From NCBI RefSeq assembly GCF_040958095.1, contig NC_091160.1:41983194-42047193 (forward strand): a stretch of DNA of 64,000 bases. Reading direction: 5' to 3'. Shown piece by piece: positions 1-11,419 of this stretch (the first letter of the stretch is position 1; every line of letters begins with the position of its first letter). Made by a program: the position numbers and the translations under genes. The DNA is from Procambarus clarkii. Lineage: Eukaryota; Arthropoda; Malacostraca; Decapoda; Cambaridae. Below the pieces are notes generated by a model, which did no database searches, was not told the origin of the DNA, and saw only the letters and a program-made list of their open reading frames with translations.

Positions 1-1089
1 GTGGTGTGTGACGGAGCCCACCTGTGTGTGGTGTGAGACGGAGCCCACCTGTGTGTGGAGTGTGTGACGGAGCCCACCTGTGTGTGGGGTGTGTGACGGA
101 GCCCACCTGTGTGTGGAGTGTGACGGAGCCCACCTGTGTGTGGTGTGTGACGGAGCCCACCTGTGTGTGGGGTGTGACGGAGCCCACCTGTGTGTGGGGT
201 GTGACGGAGCCCACCTGTGTGTGGGGTGTGACGGAGCCCACCTGTGTGTGGGGTGTGACGGAGCCCACCTGTGTGGAGTGTGACGGAGCCCACCTGTGTG
301 TGGGGTGTGACGGAGCCCACCTGTGTGTGTGGGGTGTGACGGAGCCCACCTGTGTGTGGGGTGTGACGGAGCCCACCTGTGTGTGGGGTGTGACGGAGCC
401 CATCTGTGTGTGTGGGGTGTGACGGAGCCCACCTGTGTGTGGTGTGTGACGGAGCCCACGTGACGGAGCCCACCTGTGTGTGGTGTGACGGAGCCCACCT
501 GTGTGTGGGGTGTGACGGAGCCCACGTGACGGAGCCCACCTGTGTGTGGGGTGTGACGGAGCCCACCTGTGTGTGGGGTGTGACGGAGCCCACCTGTGTG
601 TGGGGTGAGACGGAGCCCACCTGTGTGTGGGGTGTGACGGAGCCCACCTGTGTGTGGAGTGTGACGGAGCCCACCTGTGTGTGGGGTGTGACGGAGCCCA
701 CCTGTGTGTGGAGTGTGACGGAGCCCACCTGTGTGTGGGGTGTGACGGAGCCCACCTGTGTGTGGAGTGTGACGGAGCCCACCTGTGTGTGGGGTGTGAC
801 GGAGCCCACCTGTGTGTGGAGTGTGACGGAGCCCACCTGTGTGTGGGGTGTGACGGAGCCCACCTGTGTGTGTGGGGTGTGACGGAGCCCACCTGTGTGT
901 GGGGTGTGACGGAGCCCACCTGTGTGTGTGGGGTGTGACGGAGCCCACCTGTGTGTGGGGTGTGACGGAGCCCACCTGTGTGTGTGGGGTGTGACGGAGC
1001 CCACCTGTGTGTGGGGTGTGACGGAGCCCACCTGTGTGTGTAGGGTGTGACGGAGCCCACCTGTGTGTGGAGTGTGACGGAGCCCACCT
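1..1089. repeat. Minisatellite, 22-24 bp unit (GTGTGACGGAGCCCACCTGT)
   Basis: Tandem array already in progress at the left window edge. The unit is GTGTGACGGAGCCCACCTGT followed by a short GTGTGG(G/A) spacer that varies in length, giving units of about 22-24 bp. Two short junction variants (near 460 and 525) fuse CCCAC directly to GTGACGG. Open frames across it are by-products of the repeat, not genes. Confidence 0.95.
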
Positions 1090-1775
1090 GTGTGTGGTGT
1101 GTGACGTGGACAGCAGCAGCACACACCCTCGCAGCACACATACCTGCAACATGTGTGGGGTGTGACGGAGCCCACCTGTGTGTGGTGTGTGACGTGGACA
1201 GCAGCAGCACACACCCTCGCAGCACACATACCTGCAACATGTGTGGGGTGTGACGGAGCCCACCTGTGTGTGGAGTGTGACGTGGACAGCAGCAGCACAC
1301 ACCCTCGCAGCACACATACCTGCAACATGTGTGGGGTGTGACGGAGCCCACCTGTGTGTGGAGTGTGACGTGGACAGCAGCAGCACACACCCTCGCAGCA
1401 CACATACCTGCAACATGTGTGGGGTGTGACGGAGCCCACCTGTGTGTGGAGTGTGACGTGGACAGCAGCAGCACACACCCTCGCAGCACACATACCTGCA
1501 ACATGTGTGGTGTGTGACGGAGCCCACCTGTGTGTGGAGTGTGACGTGGACAGCAGCAGCACACACCCTCGCAGCACACATACCTGCAACATGTGTGGGG
1601 TGTGACGGAGCCCACCTGTGTGTGGAGTGTGACGTGGACAGCAGCAGCACACACCCTCGCAGCACACATACCTGCAACATGTGTGGGGTGTGACGGAGCC
1701 CACCTGTGTGTGGAGTGTGACGTGGACAGCAGCAGCACACACCCTCGCAGCACACATACCTGCAACACACAATAA
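1090..1775. repeat. 88-bp higher-order repeat derived from the preceding minisatellite
   Basis: About eight copies of an 88-bp compound unit. Each holds two copies of the upstream short unit plus a new segment containing GTGGACAGCAGCAGCACACA and a CATACCTGCAACATGTG stretch. Copies start every 88 bp (for example near 1,153, 1,241, 1,329, 1,417) and are almost identical, so this block amplified more recently than the array on its left. Confidence 0.93.
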
Positions 1776-1976
1776 CAACACATCACACACGTGTTTCAAA
1801 TGGGTTTTGAAGACACCAAACTTTGAGGTAAACCAATATAACATACACGCAGTTTACCTTCGCTCCAGTGTACGGTCACGGGAGAGTCAATGGTAGTCAG
1901 GGGAGAGATGTCCTGCCCCATAACCTCTCCTTTACCACCCATAACCTAACACCAGTATAATGAAGCTACAGAAGAC

Positions 1977-3190
1977 CTATTGGTCCATATGAGGGGGCTA
2001 TTGGTCCATACGAGGTGGCTATTGGTCCATACGAGGTGGCTATTGGTCCATATGAGGTGGCTATTGGTCCATATGAGGTGGCTATAGGTCCATACGAGGT
2101 GGCTATTGGTCCATACGAGGTGGCTATTGGTCCATATGAGGTGGCTATTGGTCCATATGAGGGGGCTATTGGTCCATACGAGGTGGCTATTGGTCCATAC
2201 GAGGTGGCTATTGGTCCATATGAGGTGGCTATTGGTCCATATCAGGTGGCTATTGGTCCATACGAGGTGGCTATTGGTCCATATGAGGTGGCTATTGGTC
2301 CATACGAGGTGGCTATTGGTCCATACGAGGTGGCTATTGGTCCATACGAGGTGGCTATTGGTCCATATGAGGTGGCTATTGGTCCATACGAGGTGGCTAT
2401 TGGTCCATATGAGGTGGCTATTGGTCCATATGAGGTGGCTATTGGCCCATACGAGGTGGCTATTGGTCCATACGAGGTGGCTATTGGTCCATACGAGGTG
2501 GCTATTGGTCCATATGAGGTGGCTATTGGTCCATACGAGGTGGCTATTGGCCCATATGAGGTGGCTATTGGTCCATATGAGGTGGCTATTGGTCCATATG
2601 AGGTGGCTATTGGTCCATATGAGGTGGCTATTGGCCCATATGAGGTGGCTATTGGTCCATATGAGGTGGCTATTGGTCCATATGAGGGGGCTATTGGCCC
2701 ATATGAGGTGGCTATTGGTCCATATGAGGGGGCTATTGGCCCATACGAGGTGGCTATTGGTCCATATGAGGTGGCTATTGGCCCATATGAGGTGGCTATT
2801 GGTCCATATGAGGGGGCTATTGGTCCATATGAGGTGGCTATTGGTCCATACGAGGTGGCTATTGGTCCATATGAGGTGGCTATTGGTCCATATGAGGTGG
2901 CTATTGGTCCATACGAGGTGGCTATAGGTCCATATGAGGTGGCTATTGGTCCATATGAGGTGGCTATTGGCCCATATGAGGTGGCTATTGGCCCATATGA
3001 GGTGGCTATTGGCCCATATGAGGGGGCTATTGGCCCATATGAGGGGGCTATTGGCCCATATGAGGGGGCTATTGGCCCATATGAGGGGGCTATTGGCCCA
3101 TGAGGCGGCTACTGGTCCATATGAGGGGGGCTATTGGTCCATATGAGGTGGCTATTGGTCCATATGAGGTGGCTATTGGTCCATATGAGG
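1977..3190. repeat. Minisatellite, 21-bp unit (GGTGGCTATTGGTCCATAYGA)
   Basis: Roughly 55 tandem copies of a 21-bp unit with mainly C/T variation at CATAY and T/G variation in GGTGG/GGGGG. Because 21 is a multiple of three the array reads open as a VAIGPYE heptad, but there is no start context or flanking coding sequence. Confidence 0.95.
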
Positions 3191-4345
3191 GGGGCTACTG
3201 GCCCCTACGAGGCAGCTACTGGCCCCTACGAGGCAGCTACTGGCCCCTACGAGGCAGCTACTGGCCCCATACGAGGCAGCTACTGGCCCCATACGAGGCA
3301 GCTACTGGCCCCCTACGAGGCAGCTACTGGCCCCATACGAGGCAGCTACTGGCCCCATACGAGGCAGCTACTGGCCCCCTACGAGGCAGCTACTGGCCCC
3401 CTACGAGGCAGCTACTGGCCCCATACGAGGCAGCTACTGGCCCCCTACGAGGCAGCTACTGGCCCCTACGAGGCAGCTACTGGCCCCTACGAGGCAGCTA
3501 CTGGCCCCTACGAGGCAGCTACTGGCCCCTACGAGGCAGCTACTGGCCCCTACGAGGCAGCTACTGGCCCCTACGAGGCAGCTACTGGCCCCATACGAGG
3601 CAGCTACTGGCCCCATACGAGGCAGCTACTGGCCCCATACGAGGCAGCTACTGGCCCCCTACGAGGCAGCTACTGGCCCCATACGAGGCAGCTACTGGCC
3701 CCATACGAGGCAGCTACTGGCCCCATACGAGGCAGCTACTGGCCCCCTACGAGGCAGCTACTGGCCCCCTACGAGGCAGCTACTGGCCCCATACGAGGCA
3801 GCTACTGGCCCCCTACGAGGCAGCTACTGGCCCCCTACGAGGCAGCTACTGGCCCCCTACGAGGCAGCTACTGGCCCCCTACGAGGCAGCTACTGGCCCC
3901 CTACGAGGCAGCTACTGGCCCCCTACGAGGCAGCTACTGGCCCCCTACGAGGCAGCTACTGGCCCCCTACGAGGCAGCTACTGGCCCCATACGAGGCAGC
4001 TACTGGCCCCCTACGAGGCAGCTACTGGCCCCCTACGAGGCAGCTACTGGCCCCATACGAGGCAGCTACTGGCCCCCTACGAGGCAGCTACTGGCCCCAT
4101 ACGAGGCAGCTACTGGCCCCATACGAGGCAGCTACTGGCCCCATACGAGGCAGCTACTGGCCCCCTACGAGGCAGCTACTGGCCCCCTACGAGGCAGCTA
4201 CTGGCCCCTACGAGGCAGCTACTGGCCCCTACGAGGCAGCTACTGGCCCCTACGAGGCAGCTACTGGCCCCATACGAGGCAGCTACTGGCCCCATACGAG
4301 GCAGCTACTGGTCCCATACGAGGCAGCTACTGGCCCCATACGAGG
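3191..4345. repeat. Minisatellite, 21-22 bp unit (GAGGCAGCTACTGGCCCCTAC)
   Basis: More than 50 copies of a unit clearly related to the array on its left (GAGGtgGCTAtTGGtCCaTAc versus GAGGcaGCTAcTGGccCCtAC). Unit length alternates between 21 bp (CCCCTAC) and 22 bp (CCCCATAC or CCCCCTAC). The changeover near 3,190 is abrupt. Confidence 0.95.
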
Positions 4346-5403
4346 TGCTGTAACACTGAGCCACACATGCGCGTGTAGGCCCAAGAGAGGTGTGGAAGTG
4401 GGTGAGGTGTGAAAGGCGCCCTCCTTCCCTCTGCCAGGGGTGGCGTGACCTATATCCCAGGCCGGTGTTCTTACACTATGGCCAAGTTTCAACGGTTGGT
4501 GGCTATAGTGTTGTTGGTCCGCTGCTTCAACCTGCCCGCGCGCCTGTGGGTGAGGGGGGGGGGGGGGGCACGACCAGGGGGATATGAGGTACCTCCTTCA
4601 GGTGCTTCCGGGGCTTAGCGTTCCCGCGGCCCGGTCGGCGAGTGAGGCTACACACTCCGGCCGGCAAGAGAGCTGTAACAAAAGGCTTCTTCAGCGTAAG
4701 AGTTGCAATAAAAATAGTCACTTGGTCAATCAAGTTAAACACGACTGGGTGTGAGGAGTCACTGGATGGGTGTCATTGTGGTCGACCTTACCGCTGGGTC
4801 ATTAATAAGGCCTAACCAATTAGCTGTGGTCAATAAAAGCAGAGTATTTCAGAGAGAGTAAGAGAGTTGAGGGTAAACACAGTCTGGCATGGTTGATTGA
4901 TTGGTTGACTGGCAGCTTTGACGACAGCTTAAGGGAAGGTGTATTAGTTCAACAGCGTGTTAAGAAACATTTCCAAGTAGTATAAGCATCAACACATTAA
5001 ACACAATAGCGACATAAAGGCCACAAGTGGATGAAAGTTTAGTATAAAGTGACGGGCAGAAAGTGTGGTTTAAGAGGAAGGAGGAGAGGACCGCAGAGAG
5101 GAAGATAAGAGGTAGAGGTAACCAGGTGTGTCAGGAGCAGCACCACGTTCTTGTTCTTGCTCTTATAGATTCAGCTGCTCCGAACTAAAATGTCCATGTA
5201 GCACGGGCTATGGTGAGCCCGTAATTGAGTTCGGTTATTCGCGATAATCTTGTTACTGTCATATTTGGTTCAAAGTTTAAAATGGGGGGGGGGCGGGGGT
5301 TGCTTTTCCTCTTCTGTTTTAGCGCACTGGTTTTAGTCTTGTTTTAATAACATTATCTTGGTGGCGGATATAGATGTACAGTGTTCACTAGTGTGTCCCA
5401 TTC
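4346..5403. other. Mostly unassigned sequence with two small repeat-like pieces
   Basis: No gene recognised. It holds a G homopolymer near 4,553-4,568, a SINE/LINE-tail-like piece at 4,597-4,645, a G-rich run near 5,284-5,300, and a small perfect hairpin (ACGGGCT..AGCCCGT) near 5,198-5,213. The surroundings of that hairpin resemble dispersed sequence, but I cannot assign it to a family. Confidence 0.5.
4597..4645 (-). mobile_element. Short fragment resembling the SINE-2/LINE-D tail
   Basis: TTCAGGTGCTTCCGGGGCTT followed by AGCGTTCCCGCGGCCCGGTC matches the tail seen at 39,975-40,085 and, more loosely, the SINE-2 tails near 17,789, 29,113 and 41,553. The rest of the element is missing. Confidence 0.5.
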
Positions 5404-6600
5404 TTAAACTGCTTTTCCAACCATTGTAGTCGCGGTGGAATGTGCATGTAATGCAGCTGTTGTCGTTGGATTAATGTATAGTTTGATGGTCAGGGATTCA
5501 GTAGCTTCACATTCCAGTAAGTAGTACAATAGTGGCGCCTCTGCTTCTGTTCCACAGATATGACACACTTTAACTATTGGATTCATTACCTCCCAGCAGC
5601 ACTTGTAACCAAGTCTGAGTCTGTGTATGGCTACAGCAATGTCTCTGGATATCTTTTTGTCAGGCATGAAAGAGGAGTACCCAGCGGCTTGTTCGTACCA
5701 TATCGCAGTGGATCTTCCTTCCGCTACTTTGGCTCTGTGGCGACTTTTGATATTTGGGAGTATTTTCTTCTTGATTTGCTCCTTAATCTGTAAAAAAAAT
5801 TGGAGGTATTTGAACCTGTACAACAGGTAGAGCAGTGGCAGTTTTTGTTAGTGAGTCTGCCTTGTCATTACTATCTATGTTAATGTGACTTGGTATCCAA
5901 TTTAGGGTGATTGACAGCGCTAGATTATGGGCTTCTTTTCCTGTATGTTGGACTTCTGTGAGGAGTTGTATATTATCTCTGTGCTGACTGGATAACAATG
6001 ATTTAGCGAAGATTTAGAGTCTGTATGAATGATGACATCATGTAAATTATTCTCAATTGTATAGTTTATGGCCTCCTTCAGGGCATATAATTCTGTCTAC
6101 AATGTTGAGCACCCACTATTCATGCTCCAGTAAGCTTCATGGTTGGTAGTGTAAACTGCTGCCCCAGCAGAACCTCTTTCTTGATCAACTGATCCGTCTG
6201 TGAAGATGTGAGTCGTTGTAGGTCTTGAGATGGTTTCCATTTGTTGTTCTATGACTGCTTTCAGCCTCTGCGAGTAACATGACGATTTTTTAACTGGTAA
6301 TCCTTCAATGATTATCTTTAGACTTGATTCTTCCCATGGAGGAGGCTGCCGGAGGTGTTGATATGGTCTATCTTCTGTTTTTAATGGTCCATTTCCAGTC
6401 CACTTTCTCAAGAATCTTTATCAGATTATCCGCCCATACACTTGTATATTGAAGGTTTCTCTCAAGTGATCTGCGTCAGCTATCTTTGAATGACAGTCTG
6501 GCGGTGGTTCCAACAAGCTTTGCTGTTATGGTGGCTATCCTTTGTTTGATCCTGTTTTCTAATGCCTTTCTAATGTTTTCTAAAATTGGTTTCCATTCTT
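5404..6600 (-). pseudogene. Degenerate non-LTR retrotransposon, RT end / RNase H / C-terminal zinc finger
   Basis: Read on the minus strand from about 6,600 down, this is the C-terminal part of a LINE ORF2. The block at 6,411-6,097 carries an RNase H start (HIFTDGSVDQERGSAGAAVY). The next piece, about 6,095-6,003, reads ELYALKEAINYTIE..VIIHTDSKSS, with a stop just before it. After a frameshift near 6,000, 5,998-5,783 contains WIPSHINIDSNDKADSLTK, the typical RNase H C-terminal motif. The 5,823-5,404 block ends with a CHICG..LLEC cysteine cluster. RNase H followed by a Cys-rich tail is usual for I/Jockey-superfamily LINEs; the exact clade is not assigned. At least one frameshift and one stop are visible, so it is dead. 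Confidence 0.8.
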
Positions 6601-6767
6601 AGATTCAGGAAACCAGTACACGGTGGTGGAAGTACTGGCCTCGCTCCTGCCAGTACACCCCTGCGTTCTTGTGTCAAGATGAGCATGAGGGCTTGCAGGG
6701 CCATGGTGCAGCCCACTGCGCTACAGTTCATCACCAGAGGCTCAAGCAGCTACACACAGTATATGGA

Positions 6768-7523
6768 GCACCACTTGGCAAATGGAATTTAATGTTAATA
6801 AATGCCATGTTATGGAATGTGGAATAGGAGAACATAGACCCCACACAACCTATATATTATGTGAGAAATCTTTAAAGAATTCTGATAAAGAAAGAGATCT
6901 ATGGGTGGTTCTAGACAGAAAACTATCACCTGAGGACCACATAAAGAATATTGTGCGAGGAGCCTATGCCACGCTTTCTAACTTCAGAATTGCTTTTAAA
7001 TACATGGATGGCGATATACTAAAGAAATTGTTCACGACTTTTGTTAGGCCAAAGCTAGAATATGCAGCGGTTGTGTGGTGCCCATATCTTAAGAAGCACA
7101 TCAACAAACTGGAAAAGGTGCAAAGACATGCTACTAAGTGGCTCCCAGAACTGAAGGGTAAGAGCTACGAGGAGAGGTTAGAGGCATTAAATATGCCAAA
7201 ACTAGAAGACAAGAAAAAGAGGTGATATGATCATTACATACAAAATAGTAACAGGAATTGATAAAATCGATAGGGAAGAATTCCTGAGACCTGGAACTTT
7301 AAGAACAAGAAGTCATAGATATAAACTAGCTAAACACAGATGCCGAAGAAATATAAGAAAATTCACTTTGGCAAACAGAGTGGTAGACGGTTGGAACAAG
7401 TTAGGTGAGGTGGTGGTGGAGGCCAAGACCGTCAGTAGTTTCAAAGCGTTACATGACAAAGAGTACTGGGAAGACGGGACACCACGAGCGTAGCTCTCAT
7501 CCTGTAACTACACTTAGGTAATT
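6768..7523 (+). pseudogene. LINE-A copy: RT C-terminal region and 3' end, frameshifted
   Basis: 5'-truncated CR1-like LINE. Frame 6,782-7,225 starts inside the RT C-terminal (thumb/connection) region (MEFNVNKCHVM..) and continues through FTTFVRPKLEYAAVVWCPYL, LEKVQRHATKWLPELKG and SYEERLEALNMPKLED. A 2-nt deletion near 7,210, judged against the copy at 12,887-13,290, shifts the frame. The rest (7,227-7,493) reads ITYKIVTGIDKIDREEFLRP to the natural C-terminus. The 3' end CTACACTTAGGTAATTA follows. RT catalytic motifs are absent because of 5' truncation. Confidence 0.85.
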
Positions 7524-7566
7524 AGAGTGGTGGGTGTTATGACTGGTGAGGAAGGCCCTTGTCAAG

Positions 7567-8760
7567 CATCACACACAGGCCTGGACACGCTACCAAGTAC
7601 CTCCTCCAACACAACAATAACAACACAAGCATCACACACAGGCCTGGACACGCTGCCAAGTACCTCCTCCAACACAACAATAACAACACAAGCATCACAC
7701 ACAGGCCTGGACACGCTGCCAAGTACCTCCTCCAGCACAACAATAACAACACAAGCATCACACACAGGCCTGGACACGCTGCCAAGTACCTCCTCCAACA
7801 CAACAATAACAACACAAGCACCACACACAGGCCTGGACACGCTGCCAAGTACCTCCTCCAACACAACAATAACAACACAAGCACCACACACAGGCCTGGA
7901 CACGCTGCCAAGTACCTCCTCCAACACAACAATAACAACACAAGCATCACACACAGGCCTGGACACGCTGCCAAGTACCTCCTCCAACACAACAATAACA
8001 ACACAAGCATCACACACAGGCCTGGACACGCTGCCAAGTACCTCCTCCAACACAACAATAACAACACAAGCATCACACACAGGCCTGGACACGCTGCCAA
8101 GTACCTCCTCCAGCACAACAATAACAACACAAGCATCACACACAGGCCTGGACACGCTGCCAAGTACCTCCTCCAACACAACAATAACAACACAAGCATC
8201 ACACACAGGCCTGGACACGCTGCCAAGTACCTCCTCCAACACAACAATAACAACACAAGCATCACACACAGGCCTGGACACGCTGCCAAGTACCTCCTCC
8301 AACACAACAATAACAACACAAGCACCACACACAGGCCTGGACACGCTGCCAAGTACCTCCTCCAACACAACAATAACAACACAAGCACCACACACAGGCC
8401 TGGACACGCTGCCAAGTACCTCCTCCAACACAACAATAACAACACAAGCATCACACACAGGCCTGGACACGCTGCCAAGTACCTCCTCCAACACAACAAT
8501 AACAACACAAGCACCACACACAGGCCTGGACACGCTGCCAAGTACCTCCTCCAACACAACAATAACAACACAAGCATCACACACAGGCCTGGACACGCTG
8601 CCAAGTACCTCCTCCAACACAACAATAACAACACAAGCATCACACACAGGCCTGGACACGCTGCCAAGTACCTCCTCCAACACAACAATAACAACACAAG
8701 CATCACACACAGGCCTGGACACGCTGCCAAGTACCTCCTCCAACACAACAATAACAACAT
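7567..8760. repeat. Minisatellite, 63-bp unit, about 19 copies
   Basis: Unit GCATCACACACAGGCCTGGA..CACGCTGCCAAGTACCTCCT..CCAACACAACAATAACAACACAA. The copies differ at very few sites: CATCAC/CACCAC, CCAAC/CCAGC and CTACC/CTGCC. The unit is a multiple of three with no stops, so Thr/Ser-rich frames run through it on the plus strand and Cys/Leu/Val-rich frames on the minus strand. I see no splice or start context and do not call a gene. Confidence 0.95.
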
Positions 8761-9298
8761 AACAACAAAGGTAACTGCACAAGGCCCATTGGTCCATACG
8801 AGGCAGCTCCTATCTGTAACCAGCCAATCCCACTCATAAACATGTCCAACCCGCGCTTGAAACAATATGACCTCTGTCGAGAGGTTGAAAGGCTGGACTT
8901 GCAAGTCTGCAACATAGACCGAATAAGGGAGAAACCATAAATATGAATAAAGAATAAAACAAAGGAATATCTCATTATTCTGGCTCCAGGAAGGACAAAA
9001 GAAGAATTTCAGGAATGTTGTGGAAAAAGTCTTTCGCTCATGACAAGTGATGGTGGGTGTCCCAGGAGCCGCTGCCAGCCAAACACACACCGAAACTACG
9101 ACGTTGGTACAACGTTCCAACAAGTTTTAACACCTCCTAACCAGTCATAACAACCAATATAGCAAGTTGTAACAACGTTCTAATACGTCATAAACACGTT
9201 AAGCCAAGATGTAACAACTTTATTACAAGTTGTAACTAGCGGAAAATAGAGAGAGTTTCGGTTTGTGTTTCCAGGGAGTAGCCGGTACTGCTGTGTCA
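8761..9298. other. Dispersed-repeat fragment plus unassigned sequence
   Basis: About 8,783-8,935 looks like a dispersed repeat: CCCATTGGTCCATACGAGGC, AGCTCC, then CCAATCCCACTCATAAACATG and ..CGCTTGAAACAAT. Its first 25 bases match the 21-bp minisatellite unit at 1,977-4,345. The remainder, to 9,298, has decayed GTTGTAAC-type short motifs and no gene. Confidence 0.5.
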
Positions 9299-9440
9299 CA
9301 CTGAGCTGCAACACTGCACACTGAGCTGCAACACTGCACACTGAGCTGCAACACTGCACACTGAGCTGCAACACTGCACACTGAGTTGCAACACTGCACA
9401 CTGAGCTGCAACACTGCACACTGAGCTGCAACACTGCACA
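9299..9440. repeat. Minisatellite, 20-bp unit (ACTGAGCTGCAACACTGCAC) x7
   Basis: Seven tandem copies of a 20-bp unit, one with GAGTTGCAAC instead of GAGCTGCAAC. Confidence 0.95.
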
Positions 9441-9574
9441 ACGACGCCACCACCACACCAATCTTTGAACAATATGACACCAGGAATCCTCCAACACCAC
9501 ACACACTCACTATAATCTGCAGGAATATGTTGGAGCAAGATCACCCCATGTAATGTTGACAGTCAGGCTCTGTC

Positions 9575-10040
9575 CTGGTGTGTTGACCTGTCCTGGTGTG
9601 TTGACCTGTCCTGGTGTGTGTTGACCTGTCCTGGTGTGTGTTGACCTGTCCTGGTGTGTGTTGACCTGTCCTGGTGTGTTGACCTGTCCTGGTGTGTTGA
9701 TCTGTCCTGTGACCTGTCCTGGTGTGTTGACCTGTCCTGGTGTGTTGACCTGTCCTGGTGTGTTGACCTGTCCTGTGACCTGTCCTGGTGTGTTGACCTG
9801 TCCTGGTGTGTTGACCTGTCCTGGTGTGTTGACCTGTCCTGGTGTGTTGACCTGTCCTGGTGTGTGTTGACCTGTCCTGGTGTGTGTTGACCTGTCCTGG
9901 TGTGTGTTGACCTGTCCTGGTGTGTGTTGACCTGTCCTGGTGTGTTGACCTGTCCTGGTGTGTTGACCTGTCCTGGTGTGTGTTGACCTGTCCTGGTGTG
10001 TGTTGACCTGTCCTGGTGTGTGTTGACCTGTCCTGGTGTG
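9575..10040. repeat. Minisatellite, 18-20 bp unit (TTGACCTGTCCTGGTGTG)
   Basis: About 25 copies of TTGACCTGTCCTGGTGTG with or without an extra TG. Two deletion junctions (GTCCTGTGACCTG near 9,710 and 9,773) remove the GTGTG spacer. Confidence 0.95.
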
Positions 10041-10129
10041 TCAGTGGTGTGGACACAAAGAGAACCACTCACACAGCAAATAATCATGTCTAGTACACAG
10101 AGACTGGACAACGGGCCAAGCACGACACA

Positions 10130-10335
10130 CACTCAGCTATTGGGTAGCTATCTAGCCACTGAGTACCTTAAGCTCAATGGTGGTGGAGTGATATTCTGTG
10201 ACTCTAAAAGTACTCTGCAGTCCTTAAATAACCCATCACCATGCATGTCTCAAGTAGCTTCTAATATTAAATGGAATGGAATTTTTGCCAATGATAGTAA
10301 CTATTGTATAAAATGTGTGTGTGGATCCACAGGGC
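10130..10335 (+). pseudogene. LINE RNase H fragment cut off by a SINE
   Basis: Reads ..ATEYLKLNGGGVIFCDSKST then LQSLNNPSPCMSQVASNIKW, matching the middle of a LINE RNase H domain: the CDSKST aspartate motif and the helix after it. The frame continues toward the expected W-I-P-S-H motif (TGGATCCAC at about 10,322) and is interrupted there by a tRNA-like SINE head at 10,336. No start or RT part is present. Confidence 0.6.
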
Positions 10336-10420
10336 GCCTCAGAGCTGAGTGAACAGCGTTTCGGATTCGAAGTCCTGAGGTTCCGGGTTCGATTCCCGGC
10401 GGAAGCGGAGACAAATGGGC
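10330..10420 (+). mobile_element. SINE-1/2 head (tRNA-like promoter region)
   Basis: GGGCGCCTCAGAGCTGAGTG is an A-box-like start, and GGTTCCGGGTTCGATTCCCG contains a B box (GGTTCGATTCC). ACAAATGGGCAAAA follows, the junction seen in the full copies at 41,553 and 12,557. The central domain and tail are not preserved. Confidence 0.7.
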
Positions 10421-10745
10421 AAAAACTTCTAAGCTGCCTCACTTATGACCCCATCCCTGCCCTTGTGTGGCAGAGCCCAATAGAAAGTTGTTTTTCACAT
10501 ATACATTAAAACATTGATTGTAACCATGATATACATGTGCTTCAGCCTACAGTTTAGACCTATTGTCTTGTGTATGACCCTCTGTCCTGCGTGACAGTGA
10601 ATACCACCATTATCCTCACTTTAATAAGACTTAATTGAAATCCTCAGATTAGGCAAAATTGTAATTAATTCTATCAATAAAGATGTTAATAATACTAACT
10701 GACGAAGCAGCGTCCACAACACAGTTGAACAAGTAATCCCATAAT
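10421..10745. other. Unassigned sequence
   Basis: No gene, tandem repeat or recognisable element seen. A target-site copy CCCATAAT sits at its right end (10,738-10,745) next to the HP element. Confidence 0.5.
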
Positions 10746-10932
10746 GCAGGCGACGAGTCACAATAACGTGGCTGAAATATGTTGACCAGACCACACACTA
10801 GAAGGTGAAGGGACGACGACGTCCCAATCCGTCCTGGACCATTCTCAAGTCGACTGTGAGAATGGTCCAGGACGGACCGAAACGTCGTCGTCCCTTCACC
10901 TTCTAGTGTGTGTTCTGGTCAACATACTTAAC
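10746..10932 (-). mobile_element. HP self-complementary retroposon, copy 1
   Basis: Imperfect palindrome. Arms contain GACCAGACCACACACTAGAA, GGTGAAGGGACGACGACG and GTCCTGGACCATTCTCAAGT with their reverse complements. The minus-strand reading ends in AGCCACGTTATTGTGACTCG..TCGCCTGC. CCCATAAT occurs on both sides (10,738-10,745 and 10,933-10,940), a likely 8-bp target-site duplication. Codes for nothing. Confidence 0.8.
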
Positions 10933-10984
10933 CCCATAATACGCCCAAGACCTTAACAACAAAGGTCAAGCAGTATGCTGAGTA

Positions 10985-11419
10985 ATGTTTACATTCTCTG
11001 GATCAGCTGTGACATGTTTACATTCTCTGGATCAGCTGTGACATGTTTACATTCTCTGGATCAGCTGTGACATGTTTACATTCTCTGGATCAGCTGTGAC
11101 ATGTTTACATTCTCTGGATCAGCTGTGACATGTTTACATTCTCTGGATCAGCTGTGACATGTTTACATTCTCTGGATCAGCTGTGACATGTTTACATTCT
11201 CTGGATCAGCTGTGACATGTTTACATTCTCTGGATCAGCTGTGACATGTTTACATTCTCTGGATCAGCTGTGACATGTTTACATTCTCTGGATCAGCTGT
11301 GACATGTTTACATTCTCTGGATCAGCTGTGACATGTTTACATTCTCTGGATCAGCTGTGACATGTTTACATTCTCTGGATCAGCTGTGACATGTTTACAT
11401 TCTCTGGATCAGCTGTGAC
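10985..11419. repeat. Minisatellite, 29-bp unit x15 (exact)
   Basis: Fifteen head-to-tail copies of ATGTTTACATTCTCTGGATC plus AGCTGTGAC, filling exactly 435 bp. I see no differences between copies, so the array is young or strongly homogenised. Confidence 0.96.

Noticed and set aside
7527-9123. Thr/Ser-rich (plus) and Cys/Leu-rich (minus) frames of 411-528 codons
   Set aside because: Produced by a 63-bp stop-free unit read on both strands. Variants (Ser/Pro, Asn/Ser) show no sign of coding constraint.
10985-11419. CRISPR-like regular repeats
   Set aside because: The 29-bp units are directly tandem with no spacers, in a eukaryotic genome.
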